Assembly: GCA_022565795.1 (NCBI GenBank)
Contig: JAIUMA010000037.1
Span: forward strand, 1 to 32,863
DNA: 32,863 nucleotides
Reading direction: 5' to 3'
Source: Balneolia bacterium
Lineage (GTDB): Bacteria; Bacteroidota; Rhodothermia; Balneolales; Cyclonatronaceae
The stretch's first letter is position 1. Each line of letters opens with the position of its first letter. Shown here in pieces: positions 9,249-16,865 of this stretch. Position numbers and translations under genes: made by a program. A model generated the notes under the pieces. It saw nothing but the letters and a program-made list of their open reading frames with translations, ran no database searches and had not been told where the DNA came from.

Positions 9249-9283
9249 TCTTAAAGCTCAATCCGAATTCAAATCCTTTAAGA
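9249..9283. promoter_or_regulatory. Inverted repeat TCTTAAAG / CTTTAAGA in divergent promoter region
   Basis: The perfect 8-bp arms (9249-9256, 9276-9283) with a 19-bp spacer lie between the divergent starts of rlmG (9191) and the membrane protein (9379). It could be an operator or a leader hairpin. There is no cognate regulator to tie it to. Confidence 0.3.
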
Positions 9284-9378
9284 TTTCATTTTCGGTTAAT
9301 CCGTGGTTTGCTCAAGCCAAACGATGCGGAGCGGTTGCGGGTTATCAAGCCATATCAAACATAACCAATTGGGAAACA

Positions 9379-9963
9379 ATGGAGTCAGTTCAGGATAGGA
9401 AAGCAGAAATACGCGCTACGGAGAAGGCGATGATCGAGGAAACCATCACCTATTTTCGTACGCATTCGTTCTCATATCTCATATGGGGCTGGGCCCTTTT
9501 TACCGCCTCGGTGCTTCACTATGCGATTCTGCAGTTCGGTGATCATCAGCTGCCCTTCAATGCCTCGGCCGTGTGGCCCGCATCCATCATTGCTGCAGCC
9601 CTGATTTCGGTGCTTAAAACGGTAAAGAACGAACGGGGGGAGTCTGCAACAACCTATCCTGCAAAGACGCTTTCAGGCATCTGGAAAGGATTCGCCGGCC
9701 CGGTAATCATTGCCCTGATGATGGGCTCCGTGCTCGGCTGGGAAATTGCCTTCCCCTTCGTAATCGCCTCATTCGGCTGGGGTATTATCTCCACAGGTGT
9801 CGCCATTCAGTACAAAACCATGGTGTGGGCCGGCATATCGGTCTTTATCTTCGCCGTACTCGCCATGTATGTCGCCCCCGACAATCAGCTGCTGATGATC
9901 ACGGGAGCCGTAACGGTCGGATATCTGGTTCCCGGCTATTTGATGCTATATGGGAAAAATTAA
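9379..9963 (+). CDS. Small integral membrane protein of unknown function
   Basis: A 194-aa protein from ATG 9379 (MESVQDRKAE). The frame is open back to 9184, but that extension overlaps rlmG and its promoter and has no coding character, so I reject it. A charged amphipathic cytoplasmic start (about 1-32) is followed by about five or six hydrophobic spans: WGWALFTASVLHYAIL, AVWPASIIAAALIS, GPVIIALMMGSVLGW, AFPFVIASFGWGIIS, GISVFIFAVLAMYV and a final ITGAVTVGYLVPGYLML. It resembles a Bacteroidota membrane family often encoded beside small winged-helix regulators, where it may sense or be controlled by stress. No such regulator is present here. Function unknown. Confidence 0.75.
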   Translation: MESVQDRKAEIRATEKAMIEETITYFRTHSFSYLIWGWALFTASVLHYAILQFGDHQLPFNASAVWPASIIAAALISVLKTVKNERGESATTYPAKTLSGIWKGFAGPVIIALMMGSVLGWEIAFPFVIASFGWGIISTGVAIQYKTMVWAGISVFIFAVLAMYVAPDNQLLMITGAVTVGYLVPGYLMLYGKN

Positions 9964-10308
9964 TGGTGATAGGAGGGCAGCCGCTTCGCTCACGTGCTGA
10001 GTGTTGAATTTCGAATACGGTTTCGAGCACATTTCGGGGTTTTTATGATAACCACAAGTGCACGAACTCACGAGGAAACACGAAAGGCCAAACTTCTGAG
10101 GGGTTGCCACAGCATGCTGGCCTAAGCACGTAGTTTACTTTCGGAAACGCGAACAAATCTCCTAACAGACTTGTCGATTGTAAATTTAATTAATACATTC
10201 TAACTGTTGAATTAGATGTAAATATCTATTTTATTTTATTCTAGCGTTTAATAACTCCCCTACAATACTGCCTTCTCCCCAAGGCAGCCCTACTCCCTGT
10301 ACCTTACC
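9964..10308. other. Intergenic region before pilin-like cassette 1
   Basis: This 345-bp stretch has no gene. The first half is less AT-rich and holds a repeat-like segment: AACTTCTGAGGGGTT at 10091-10105, a relative of the CTGAAG-core repeat, followed by an AGCATGCT palindrome at 10111-10118. The second half (about 10165-10250) is very AT-rich and is the likely promoter of the cassette starting at 10309. No clear terminator for the upstream membrane-protein gene was found. Confidence 0.5.
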
Positions 10309-10716
10309 ATGAACGATTTCTCCGATATTTTTTATCTGCTCGGAGCTATTGTTATTGTATCACTGCTTTCATTACAAATAAACCGGTTCATTAACACCAA
10401 TGAGTCTGTTTATACTCAGGCCGTGCTTGAGGAAAACGTGATACGCATAACACAGCTTTACTCCGACCGCATAAAATGGATTAACAGCGAACAGCAGCTC
10501 GAGGACTTCATTAGCACGTTTCCTATAACCGAAACGGTCGTTTTTGATGCCGAAAGAAATCTGTCGCTCGACTTTGATATCACCGTCAGCGCAAGAGACA
10601 CCGTACTGACCGGTGCCAGTGTAGACAGCAAGCTCATACGAATTGTTGTCGAGTCGCAGAATTTTGCCAGCGACAGTCCATATACCGCGCTCACCAAGGT
10701 GCTCAAAACATTCTGA
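10309..10716 (+). CDS. Pilin-like small anchored protein, class A (cassette 1)
   Basis: A 135-aa protein with one hydrophobic N-terminal span (about 8-27, FYLLGAIVIVSLLSLQIN) and an extracytoplasmic α/β remainder. No lipobox or cleavable signal peptide is seen, and there is no canonical prepilin site with Glu5. It aligns by eye with the 139-aa protein at 16864-17283: both have LGAI...N at the end of the span, a polar helix with (S)(D/E)RI, and a final β-strand ITVYE/IRIVVES region. It starts a tight plus-strand cassette, with gaps of 21, 21 and 60 bp to the following genes. The likely role is as a minor pilin or pseudopilin-like component. Family membership is inference; function is unknown. 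Confidence 0.72.
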   Translation: MNDFSDIFYLLGAIVIVSLLSLQINRFINTNESVYTQAVLEENVIRITQLYSDRIKWINSEQQLEDFISTFPITETVVFDAERNLSLDFDITVSARDTVLTGASVDSKLIRIVVESQNFASDSPYTALTKVLKTF

Positions 10717-10737
10717 ATCATATAATCCCTTAATCAT

Positions 10738-11337
10738 ATGAATTTAAACCTTGTTTTGAGCTTCGCGATTGGTGGTATGCTTCTGCTTTCTCTGCTGAGC
10801 CTGAGCATGACCATGTCGAACCATTCTGTTGAGTCTACTTTCAACATTATAAATCAGGGTGAGCTGGATAACCTCACCTTTCAGATTTCGAATGATCTGA
10901 ACCGTATGGGCTACAGCCCGGGCGGCGGAAACGAACCTCCCCGAATTATTGATGCGCGTCAGGATTTTGTGCATTTCCAGGCCGATATAGCAGGAACCGG
11001 CGTTCGGGAGGTAACCTGGGAACTGGTGGATACCACGTTGTCGCACCCTAATCCCGATCTCAAAATACTTCGAAGAGTGGGGACCCTTGGACCGGGCTTC
11101 CCGGATACACATACGCTTAACTACCCCGTAATCGACTTCAAGCTCACCCCTTACAGTGACTTTGCCGGAACGGTACCAGCAACAGGACTAAATGAGGTCC
11201 GAAGCGTACTTGTTGAGGTTGTGTTTGAATCGAAAGAACGGGTTCGCTTCCGCGGTAATGCGGAAGGCGAGTTTCCCAGAACTTACTGGCGGAAACTTTT
11301 TGTACCGAAAAATCTGCAGCTGCAAAGCACCTACTAA
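10738..11337 (+). CDS. PilW-like anchored protein, class B (cassette 1)
   Basis: A 199-aa protein with an N-terminal span (about 4-25, NLVLSFAIGGMLLLSLLSLS) and an exported domain. The layout is that of PilW-like minor pilins: membrane helix, helical segment containing LTFQISNDLNRMGYSPGG, then β-strands with VREVTWELVDTT and VRSVLVEVVFES. The C-terminus YWRKLFVPKNLQL resembles RRIYLRNLDL at the end of the 163-aa protein at 16360-16851, its proposed paralogue. The RMGYSP and VHF/VTWEL phrases recall PilW-type sequences, where an early helix is followed by a strand-rich head. It lies 21 bp after the class A gene with no obvious Shine-Dalgarno sequence. Assembly into a pilus-like structure is inferred. 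Confidence 0.72.
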   Translation: MNLNLVLSFAIGGMLLLSLLSLSMTMSNHSVESTFNIINQGELDNLTFQISNDLNRMGYSPGGGNEPPRIIDARQDFVHFQADIAGTGVREVTWELVDTTLSHPNPDLKILRRVGTLGPGFPDTHTLNYPVIDFKLTPYSDFAGTVPATGLNEVRSVLVEVVFESKERVRFRGNAEGEFPRTYWRKLFVPKNLQLQSTY

Positions 11338-11358
11338 CTAATTCCAAACTTCAGCACC

Positions 11359-12654
11359 ATGGGACGATCAATGCTATTTTTAGCCGGAGGGATGATTTTT
11401 ATCTTCGGTATTATAAGCTTTGCCATATCCAACAGGCAAATATCACTGCTCGACAGGGTCTTCAACTATCATTACGACAACCACGCCCTGAATATTAACT
11501 CCAGCGCCATCGATTACGCTATTCGGGAAATCAGTGCTAATCCATCATGGACCGGCGGATTGGCATCCGACAATTTCCTCATAGGGGAAGTCGACCTTCG
11601 GGTCTATACCTATAACGACTGGCTGTCAGATCCGGGGTCCATTCCTCCTAACAATGTGGTAAGCTGGGATCCTTACACCCTGCTGCTCATTTCTCAGGCT
11701 GAATACGGAAACAGAACCGCCTTTTCCGAAGTGATGCTCACCAACGACTCTTTTTCGCAGTATTCGTATTTCACTAACTATGAAACTACCTCCGGTGGAC
11801 AAATAGCCTGGTTCACCAATTTGGATGAACTATGGGGCCCCGTGCACTCCAACGATAAAATGCACATGTTTTCTACACCGACTTTCCACGGCAGAGTTAC
11901 CAGCACCACAGACTATGAAAAGTGGGATAGCAACTCCAATCCGGACTTCCGTGCAGATACCGACTTTAATTCAGACAGAATTGATATGCCAACGGTTGAG
12001 CAGCTCGACAATCTCCGCGCCGCCGCTCTCGACGGAGGCAAACGCTACTCCGGTGATATCGAAATCCGCTTGCTGAATGGCGGCAATATTCAGGTGAAAG
12101 ACTGGAACGCAGGCCCGGGTGCAAATACCGAAGTGTTTCACATTGATACCATTAACGGAGTAATCTCCTCCGGCGGTGTTGTGGAGGTTGAGGGCAAGCT
12201 CAACGGCAGACTCACCATCCACTCGGATGTGAACATTCGTATTACCGGTAATATCGAGTACAGCGACAACCCGCTTGATAATCCGCTTTCGAACGACCTG
12301 CTTGGGCTTGTGAGTGAGGGTGATGTTACCATTGCACAGGATGCATACCGCGGCAAGGGTGGCAACCGAGACCTCACTATCCACGCGTCTATTATGGCGC
12401 TTAATGAATCTTTTGAGGTCGAGAACTACGACACCTATGGAAGAAGCATGGGCGAGCTGAATGTACTTGGCGGCATTATTCAAGAGCGCCGTAAAGCCGT
12501 GGGACGTGGCCGGTTTACCCCGGGTGGAGTAATCATCGATTCCGGGTTTTCAAAAAACTACCGTTACGACGACCGTTTGATGCGTGCGAACCCACCGTTT
12601 TTCCCGCGCCAAAGCTTTTTTACCGTAGCTTACTGGAATGAGTTTGTGCGGTAG
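11359..12654 (+). CDS. PilX/DUF4900-like anchored β-helix protein, class C (cassette 1)
   Basis: A 431-aa protein. MGRS precedes a hydrophobic span (about 4-23), then a helical stalk (DYAIREISANPSW, PilX-like) and a long β-rich passenger. Hallmarks of DUF4900-type proteins are visible: GPVHSNDKMHMFSTPTFHG (about 155-173), an ISSGG...VEGKLNGRLTIHSDVNI strand ladder, LGLVSEGDVTI, LTIHASIMAL, GGIIQERRKAVG and NYRYDDRLMRANPPFFP. The extreme C-terminus FFTVAYWNEFVR shares the (F/Y)T(I/V)A(F/Y)WN motif with the class C protein of cassette 2. The predicted fold is a right-handed β-helix or solenoid presented outside the inner membrane. It could be a tip or structural subunit of a pilus-like assembly. 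Start ATG 11359 gives MG plus a hydrophobic span, like its paralogue. Confidence 0.78.
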   Translation: MGRSMLFLAGGMIFIFGIISFAISNRQISLLDRVFNYHYDNHALNINSSAIDYAIREISANPSWTGGLASDNFLIGEVDLRVYTYNDWLSDPGSIPPNNVVSWDPYTLLLISQAEYGNRTAFSEVMLTNDSFSQYSYFTNYETTSGGQIAWFTNLDELWGPVHSNDKMHMFSTPTFHGRVTSTTDYEKWDSNSNPDFRADTDFNSDRIDMPTVEQLDNLRAAALDGGKRYSGDIEIRLLNGGNIQVKDWNAGPGANTEVFHIDTINGVISSGGVVEVEGKLNGRLTIHSDVNIRITGNIEYSDNPLDNPLSNDLLGLVSEGDVTIAQDAYRGKGGNRDLTIHASIMALNESFEVENYDTYGRSMGELNVLGGIIQERRKAVGRGRFTPGGVIIDSGFSKNYRYDDRLMRANPPFFPRQSFFTVAYWNEFVR

Positions 12655-12714
12655 CGGTAACACAGTAAACCATAATTAATCAATACCTGATCTACTCTTC
12701 ACCCTTTTTTATTT

Positions 12715-13101
12715 ATGAAATCACTGCTATTACTGATTGCACTTTCATTTGCTTTTACTTTTGTGATGAGCACTGATTCTGCAGCCCAGACGGTCACCTT
12801 CGAACTCGACCTCTCTTCTCAGATTGCCGACAGCACTTTTGTACCGGACAGAGATGTAGCTCTGCTTCGGGGTACCAGTTTCCCCCTGAACGCAGGCCAG
12901 CATATTCTAAAACCTGCAGAGGAAGAGCATGTGTATGAACTTCAGATTGATTTCTCTTTTGCACAAATCGGTGAAGGGCTTGAGTTCCTTTTTGTTCTTG
13001 AAACAGAAAATGAAACTGTCGAAGAACAGATGCCCAGACGTATGCAAATTCCCCGTGGCGGACACACAATAAGAAGCTTTTTCAACTCCTTTAATTTCTG
13101 A
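12715..13101 (+). CDS. Small secreted β-sandwich protein (cassette 1 partner)
   Basis: A 128-aa protein with a clear signal peptide (MKSLLLLIALSFAFTFVMS...AAQ, cleavage near 25) and a mature part of about 103 residues. The mature N-terminus TVTFELDLSSQI...FVPDRDVALLRGTSFPL follows the V-x-F-x-(V/L)-D-(M/L) ... F-x-P-D-x-D-x-(V/A)-x-(L/V)-(R/A)-G pattern of carbohydrate-binding-like β-sandwich modules found in FCB-group outer-surface proteins. No catalytic motif is visible. It follows the class C gene at 60 bp and converges with the methyltransferase, which ends only 12 bp away. Proximity suggests a periplasmic or surface accessory of the pilin-like cassette, but no equivalent gene sits in cassette 2. 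Confidence 0.68.
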   Translation: MKSLLLLIALSFAFTFVMSTDSAAQTVTFELDLSSQIADSTFVPDRDVALLRGTSFPLNAGQHILKPAEEEHVYELQIDFSFAQIGEGLEFLFVLETENETVEEQMPRRMQIPRGGHTIRSFFNSFNF

Positions 13102-13113
13102 CCCTAACTCCCC

Positions 13114-13683
13114 TCAGCCTCCAGCCCCTTTCTTAGCCTCCACGAAAAGCCTTGGTTCCAGGAAAAAGGGCATAGACTCGGTTCGAATGATTTGAAACGG
13201 CCTGGAGAGAATCGCCTTTAGCGGTTCGCTGTCGAGATGACAGTTGCCGCTGAGTGGGGCAAGCGGAGGCGTGAGGATCCGCTGAGCGCTTCGAATCATT
13301 ACTCGATTGGACAAGGTGTGCTCAATAGCCAAAAGCTTGCCACCGGGCTTTAGCACGCGGTAGATTTCAGCTACGGCCCGGGTTTGATCATCTACTGAGC
13401 AAAGCAAAAACGAGATACAGACCGCATCAAAGCGGTTATCTTCAAACGGCAGGGTCTCAGCGCTTCCATGATGCAGGCTGATGTTCGTTTTACGCAGCAC
13501 CTCAAGCAAGCGGGCAGCTCTGTTAACAGCTTTTTCATCTTTTTCCACCGCCTGAACCCTGGCTGAGTCAGCATAGCAGGCGAACGTCTCTCCGTCGCCA
13601 AAGCCGATTTCAAGCACCTCGCCACTCAGACCTTCCAAAGCCGACAAAAAGTGCTGTTTCTTAAATTTTTTATGTTTCAGCAA
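13114..13683 (-). CDS. Class I SAM-dependent methyltransferase (Methyltransf_11 type)
   Basis: A 189-aa Rossmann methyltransferase. Motif I is VLEIGFGDG (about 24-32), an acidic residue in VEKD ends β2, LPFEDNRFDAVCISFLLCSV forms β4, and RVLKPGGKLLAIEH is the post-I/β5 signature. The short C-terminal part resembles UbiE- or METTL7-like small-molecule or lipid methyltransferases. The substrate cannot be told. Translation apparently starts at TTG 13683 (TTG CTG AAA CAT): an in-frame stop lies at 13699-13701 and no ATG lies between. It is cytoplasmic, convergent with the cassette-1 secreted protein (12-bp gap) and divergent from the His/Met-rich secreted protein. Confidence 0.82.
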   Translation of the reverse strand: MLKHKKFKKQHFLSALEGLSGEVLEIGFGDGETFACYADSARVQAVEKDEKAVNRAARLLEVLRKTNISLHHGSAETLPFEDNRFDAVCISFLLCSVDDQTRAVAEIYRVLKPGGKLLAIEHTLSNRVMIRSAQRILTPPLAPLSGNCHLDSEPLKAILSRPFQIIRTESMPFFLEPRLFVEAKKGAGG

Positions 13684-13755
13684 TCCGGTAGTGAGTAGTT
13701 AAGGTGATGTTTAGCTGAGCATATCATCCGAAACATACTAATGAATTTAATCTAT

Positions 13756-13778
13756 ATATCATTCAATTTGAATGATAT
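13756..13778. promoter_or_regulatory. Perfect 23-bp dyad, ATATCATTCA-ATT-TGAATGATAT
   Basis: The 10-bp arms at 13756-13765 and 13769-13778 are perfect inverted repeats with a 3-bp spacer. It lies 58 bp before the ATG at 13837 and about 73 bp before the divergent methyltransferase start, the position expected for an operator. The length and AT-rich half-sites resemble operators of homodimeric winged-helix repressors. The cognate regulator is unknown. Confidence 0.5.
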
Positions 13779-13836
13779 GCTATACCCTTGCCTTGTATTA
13801 GGTAGCGGGCATTTTTAATTAACTATTTATGAAGCC

Positions 13837-14751
13837 ATGTCAATCAGAAATGTATCCTTCCACGCTGTAACTTCCGGACTGCTCTTGCTTATCATCCTCC
13901 TTTCACCTGCTTTGCTTTTTGCTCAGTCTGAGTCAGAATCAGGCAAAGATTTCAATCATCGCGATTCGTTTTATATGAATTCGATTGGCGGTGGTGATTT
14001 CCGCACCTATATCACCAGTCACGTCACAGAAGAAGATACCTGGGCGTACGCCATGCGCAGTTTTGGTATTTTTCACAATCTCATGCACGAGATGATGTCT
14101 AACATGGTGCGCTACGACCTTGATGTCTACGGTGTTGAAAGCCGTATTCCTGAGTTCACCGAACGGATATCCGGAGGTGGATGGACCGACTATCGTAAGA
14201 AGCTGGCGGAAGACGATTCCGTTTCTGAAGAGTGGCTTCATTTCGTAAAGGTTCTGGAAATCATGCATGACCGGGTGCATCAGGCGATGTATAAATCCGT
14301 TATCTACGACCTTCAAAACAATCAGCGCGCGGCCGTCATCACCGATTATGCTGATGAAAATCGCGCTCCCTATGAGACGGATGAAACCTTCCCCGACCTG
14401 AGTGGCTTCAGTCCGGAGTTTATTTCAAATGACGATTTCCGGGAAATAGCCTGGCATTCAGGCATCGAAGGGCGCTATCTGCACGCGACCGTTCAGCAAA
14501 TGACGCAGTTTTCGCATATGCTGGAAGAGCTCACAACATTGTGGGCAGACCACAGCCGCAGCCTGACGCACGAAAGCTGCAGAGCCGACGCTATTGAGCC
14601 CCGCATGGGATTTGAGAACTTCAGCAACTACACCGCATCTTCCGGTCTGTGCGCCGACGAAGAGTGGAGCAACCTCATGGCAGCCGCCGGACTCATGCAG
14701 ACACGTATCCATCAAATGATGGCCGCTTTCACAGCCTACCTGATCCGATGA
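13837..14751 (+). CDS. Secreted helical protein with His/Met-rich repeated helices
   Basis: A 304-aa exported protein that I cannot assign to a family. The signal peptide spans about 1-30 (hydrophobic core SGLLLLIILLSPALLFAQ). The mature part is almost wholly helical, with three or four related helices: FHNLMHEMMSNMVRYDL (about 78-94), IMHDRVHQAMYKSVIYDL (about 142-159), a weaker one around YLHATVQQMTQFSHML, and LMQTRIHQMMAAFTAYLI at the C-terminus. The repeats share a (M/H)-xx-(R/L)-(V/I/M)-H-(Q/E)-x-M core. Two Cys lie in the last third (ESCRAD and SGLCADE) and could form a disulfide. Clustered His and Met on repeated helices could bind metal or haem; that is inference. A 23-bp dyad sits just upstream, suggesting regulated expression. 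Confidence 0.72.
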   Translation: MSIRNVSFHAVTSGLLLLIILLSPALLFAQSESESGKDFNHRDSFYMNSIGGGDFRTYITSHVTEEDTWAYAMRSFGIFHNLMHEMMSNMVRYDLDVYGVESRIPEFTERISGGGWTDYRKKLAEDDSVSEEWLHFVKVLEIMHDRVHQAMYKSVIYDLQNNQRAAVITDYADENRAPYETDETFPDLSGFSPEFISNDDFREIAWHSGIEGRYLHATVQQMTQFSHMLEELTTLWADHSRSLTHESCRADAIEPRMGFENFSNYTASSGLCADEEWSNLMAAAGLMQTRIHQMMAAFTAYLIR

Positions 14752-14953
14752 CATTATTCAGGTGCCAGATCAATGAACAATTACCAATCATAGACTTCAA
14801 GCTGATTCCGGAATTGAGCACCTAACCCAAAACAACGCTAGCGACAGCAAACCGGCTCAAACTGCGCAGATCGCAAACGCGACCCGGCCCAAACAGTAGT
14901 TAACTGCCCCGGAGCGAATCAACGCATTTTGCACTCTCTTAAACACCTCGTAC

Positions 14954-14969
14954 ATTACTGCATAGTAAT
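14954..14969. promoter_or_regulatory. Operator-like dyad ATTACT-GCAT-AGTAAT
   Basis: The perfect 6-bp arms (14954-14959, 14964-14969) with a 4-bp spacer lie 29 bp upstream of the flavoenzyme ATG at 14999, within the expected promoter or leader. The rest of the 247-bp gap (14752-14998) shows nothing clear. Confidence 0.35.
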
Positions 14970-14998
14970 TTAAATATTTATCAACGTAATCGATTTCC

Positions 14999-16351
14999 AT
15001 GAGAGAACCAAAGCTGGTCGTTATTGGTGGTGATGCGGCGGGGATGAGCGCTGCATCAAAGGTCAGGCGAACCCATCCGGAGCGCGAAATTGTTGTGTTT
15101 GAGCAGGGTGAGCACACCTCCTACGCCGCCTGCGGCATGCCGTATTATATAGCCGGTGAGATCGAAGGGCACGAGAAGCTGATAGCACGCAAGCCCGAAG
15201 TTTTCCGGGAAAAGCAGAATATCGACGTTCGTATTCAGCACCGGGTTGAGGCCATAGATACGAATGCAAAAACGGTCTCCGTCACGAATCTGAAGACCGG
15301 CGAAAGCTTCGATGAGAAATGGGATCAGCTGCTAATTGCCACCGGCGCTGCTCCGGTCCGTCCGCCAATTACCGGTCTGAAGGGAGCCAAAGGTGTGTTC
15401 AGCCTGTCGATTTTGCAAACGGGCATCGATGTGTTTACCGATATCGAAACCCATCACCCTAAAACTGCGGTCGTTGTGGGCGGCGGCTACATCGGTATCG
15501 AAATGGCCGAGGCGCTTTTAGCCCGCGGTTTGAAGGTGACCCTTATCGATATGGCACCGCAGGTGATGACAACCATGGACAGCGAGCTGGCCGAAAAAAT
15601 ATCGTCCTACATGAAGGATGAAGGCATCAATGTGATGCTTAAGGAAAAGCTCTCCGAAATTGAGTGCGGTGATAACGGAAGGGTGAAGGCTGTCGTTACC
15701 GAAAAGCACCGGCTGGAGGCCGACATCGTTATTCTCGGGCTCGGCGTGAAGCCCCGCTCGGAGCTGGCCGAAATGGCTGGCATAAAGCTGGGCGATTCCG
15801 GAGCCATTGCGGTAAACAGCAAACTCGAAACCTCCGCGGTTGGCGTCTGGGCGGCCGGCGACTGTGCGGAGTCGTTTCACCGGGTCTCCGGAGAGCAGGT
15901 TCATATTGCTCTTGGCACCATTGCGAACAAACACGGCGCTATAGCCGGAACAAACATTAGCGGGGGAGACGCGAAGTTTCCGGGCGTTCTGGGTACGGCC
16001 ATCACCAAGTTCAACCGGCTTGAGATTGCACGAACCGGACTTTCCGAGAAAGAAGCGAAGAAGCTGAAAGTCGCCTATGAAACAGCGACCACAAGCAGCC
16101 GAACACGTTCGGGCTACTATCCGGGCAGCGCCGAGATAACGGTGAAGCTTCTCGTCCGCAAAGCAAGCGGAGAGCTTTTAGGCGGACAAATCATTGGTTT
16201 TGAAGGCTCCGGAAAACGGATTGATACCATCGCGGCAGCTATCACCGGCGGACTGACAGCCAACGACCTGACCTATGCGGATCTGTCTTATGCTCCACCA
16301 TTTTCACCCGTTTGGGATCCGGTGCAGATCTGCGCCCGAAAGCTGGTTTAG
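14999..16351 (+). CDS. CoA-disulfide reductase-like FAD/NAD(P)-dependent oxidoreductase
   Basis: A 450-aa cytosolic flavoenzyme of the single-cysteine disulfide-reductase group (CoA-disulfide reductase, NADH oxidase, persulfide reductase). The FAD-binding N-terminus VVIGGDAAGMSAAS (7-20) is followed by the redox-active Cys45 in SYAACGMPYY, the NAD(P) Rossmann motif GGGYIG (161-166), the second FAD motif GVWAAGDCAE (Asp288) and a C-terminal dimerisation domain ending YADLSYAPPFSPVWDP. The YAPPFSPVWDP tail and YAxCGxPYY box are typical of CoA-disulfide reductase and polysulfide/CoA-persulfide reductases. Length (about 440-450 aa) fits, and no rhodanese domain is fused. CoA thiol redox balance is the likeliest role; NADH oxidase is the alternative. 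It ends 8 bp from the convergent class B pilin-like gene. Confidence 0.87.
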   Translation: MREPKLVVIGGDAAGMSAASKVRRTHPEREIVVFEQGEHTSYAACGMPYYIAGEIEGHEKLIARKPEVFREKQNIDVRIQHRVEAIDTNAKTVSVTNLKTGESFDEKWDQLLIATGAAPVRPPITGLKGAKGVFSLSILQTGIDVFTDIETHHPKTAVVVGGGYIGIEMAEALLARGLKVTLIDMAPQVMTTMDSELAEKISSYMKDEGINVMLKEKLSEIECGDNGRVKAVVTEKHRLEADIVILGLGVKPRSELAEMAGIKLGDSGAIAVNSKLETSAVGVWAAGDCAESFHRVSGEQVHIALGTIANKHGAIAGTNISGGDAKFPGVLGTAITKFNRLEIARTGLSEKEAKKLKVAYETATTSSRTRSGYYPGSAEITVKLLVRKASGELLGGQIIGFEGSGKRIDTIAAAITGGLTANDLTYADLSYAPPFSPVWDPVQICARKLV

Positions 16352-16359
16352 AGAATTGG

Positions 16360-16851
16360 TCAGTCTAGGTCCAGATTTCTGAGGTAAATCCTTCGCTCGG
16401 CAAAACCTCTGGACACCTCATCCGAGCCGTTTCTTCTTGCGTGCTGCTCCGGAAGGCTGGCCGTGCTCACCATCACCCTTAGAAAAGTGGCGGACTCCAT
16501 CACAAAGCCCAGCGCTTCCAGCGATACATCATAGGTTAACGTATCCGGCTGCTCAATCAGTGGTCTACGGGTTATAAGCTCAATTTTTCGCTCAATTTTC
16601 CTGATTGTAACCGTGTCCTGCTTTGTGTTTACAAACCGAACGAGCGATCCGGAGGAGTCTATTTCTTCAATGCTGCTGATCTGTTTCAGCTCCTCCTGAA
16701 GCACATCCACAACTATATTTGCCGTTTCCTGCATGCCGTTGGTTACCCTGCTGTCGATTGAGGTCTCCATCATAAATGATTTGACCCCAAAAAAGAGCAG
16801 CATCAAAAAACCGGCGACAATCGGAGGGACTATTAAATCTGCCTGAATCAT
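16360..16851 (-). CDS. PilW-like anchored protein, class B (cassette 2)
   Basis: A 163-aa protein, the last gene of the minus-strand cassette. One N-terminal span (about 7-24, IVPPIVAGFLMLLFFGVK) precedes a polar helix (DSRVTNGMQETANIVVDVLQEELKQI) and a β-rich domain with DTVTIRKIERKIELI and LRVMVSTAS. The end, RRIYLRNLDLD, resembles the end of the class B protein of cassette 1 (RKLFVPKNLQL). It starts 12 bp after the class A gene. An AAAGGAG ribosome-binding site overlaps that gene's stop, 7 nt before the ATG, so translation is likely coupled. No cleavable signal peptide is present. The function as a minor pilin-like subunit is inferred. Confidence 0.72.
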   Translation of the reverse strand: MIQADLIVPPIVAGFLMLLFFGVKSFMMETSIDSRVTNGMQETANIVVDVLQEELKQISSIEEIDSSGSLVRFVNTKQDTVTIRKIERKIELITRRPLIEQPDTLTYDVSLEALGFVMESATFLRVMVSTASLPEQHARRNGSDEVSRGFAERRIYLRNLDLD

Positions 16852-16858
16852 GGTATTT

Positions 16859-16865
16859 CTCCTTT
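16859..16865 (-). promoter_or_regulatory. Strong Shine-Dalgarno AAAGGAG for class B gene
   Basis: Minus-strand AAAGGAG overlaps the stop codon of the class A gene and lies 7 nt before ATG 16851. The same heptamer stands 9 nt before the class A start (17293-17299). Cassette 1 lacks such sites, so this helps confirm both starts. Confidence 0.65.

Noticed and set aside
9184-9378. 65-residue N-terminal extension of the membrane protein
   Set aside because: It would overlap rlmG and the divergent promoter dyad; the sequence is not protein-like and ATG 9379 gives a coherent start.
10309-13101. Phage tail or prophage module
   Set aside because: N-terminal anchors, PilX/DUF4900 phrases and lack of integrase, capsid or terminase genes fit an envelope filament better.
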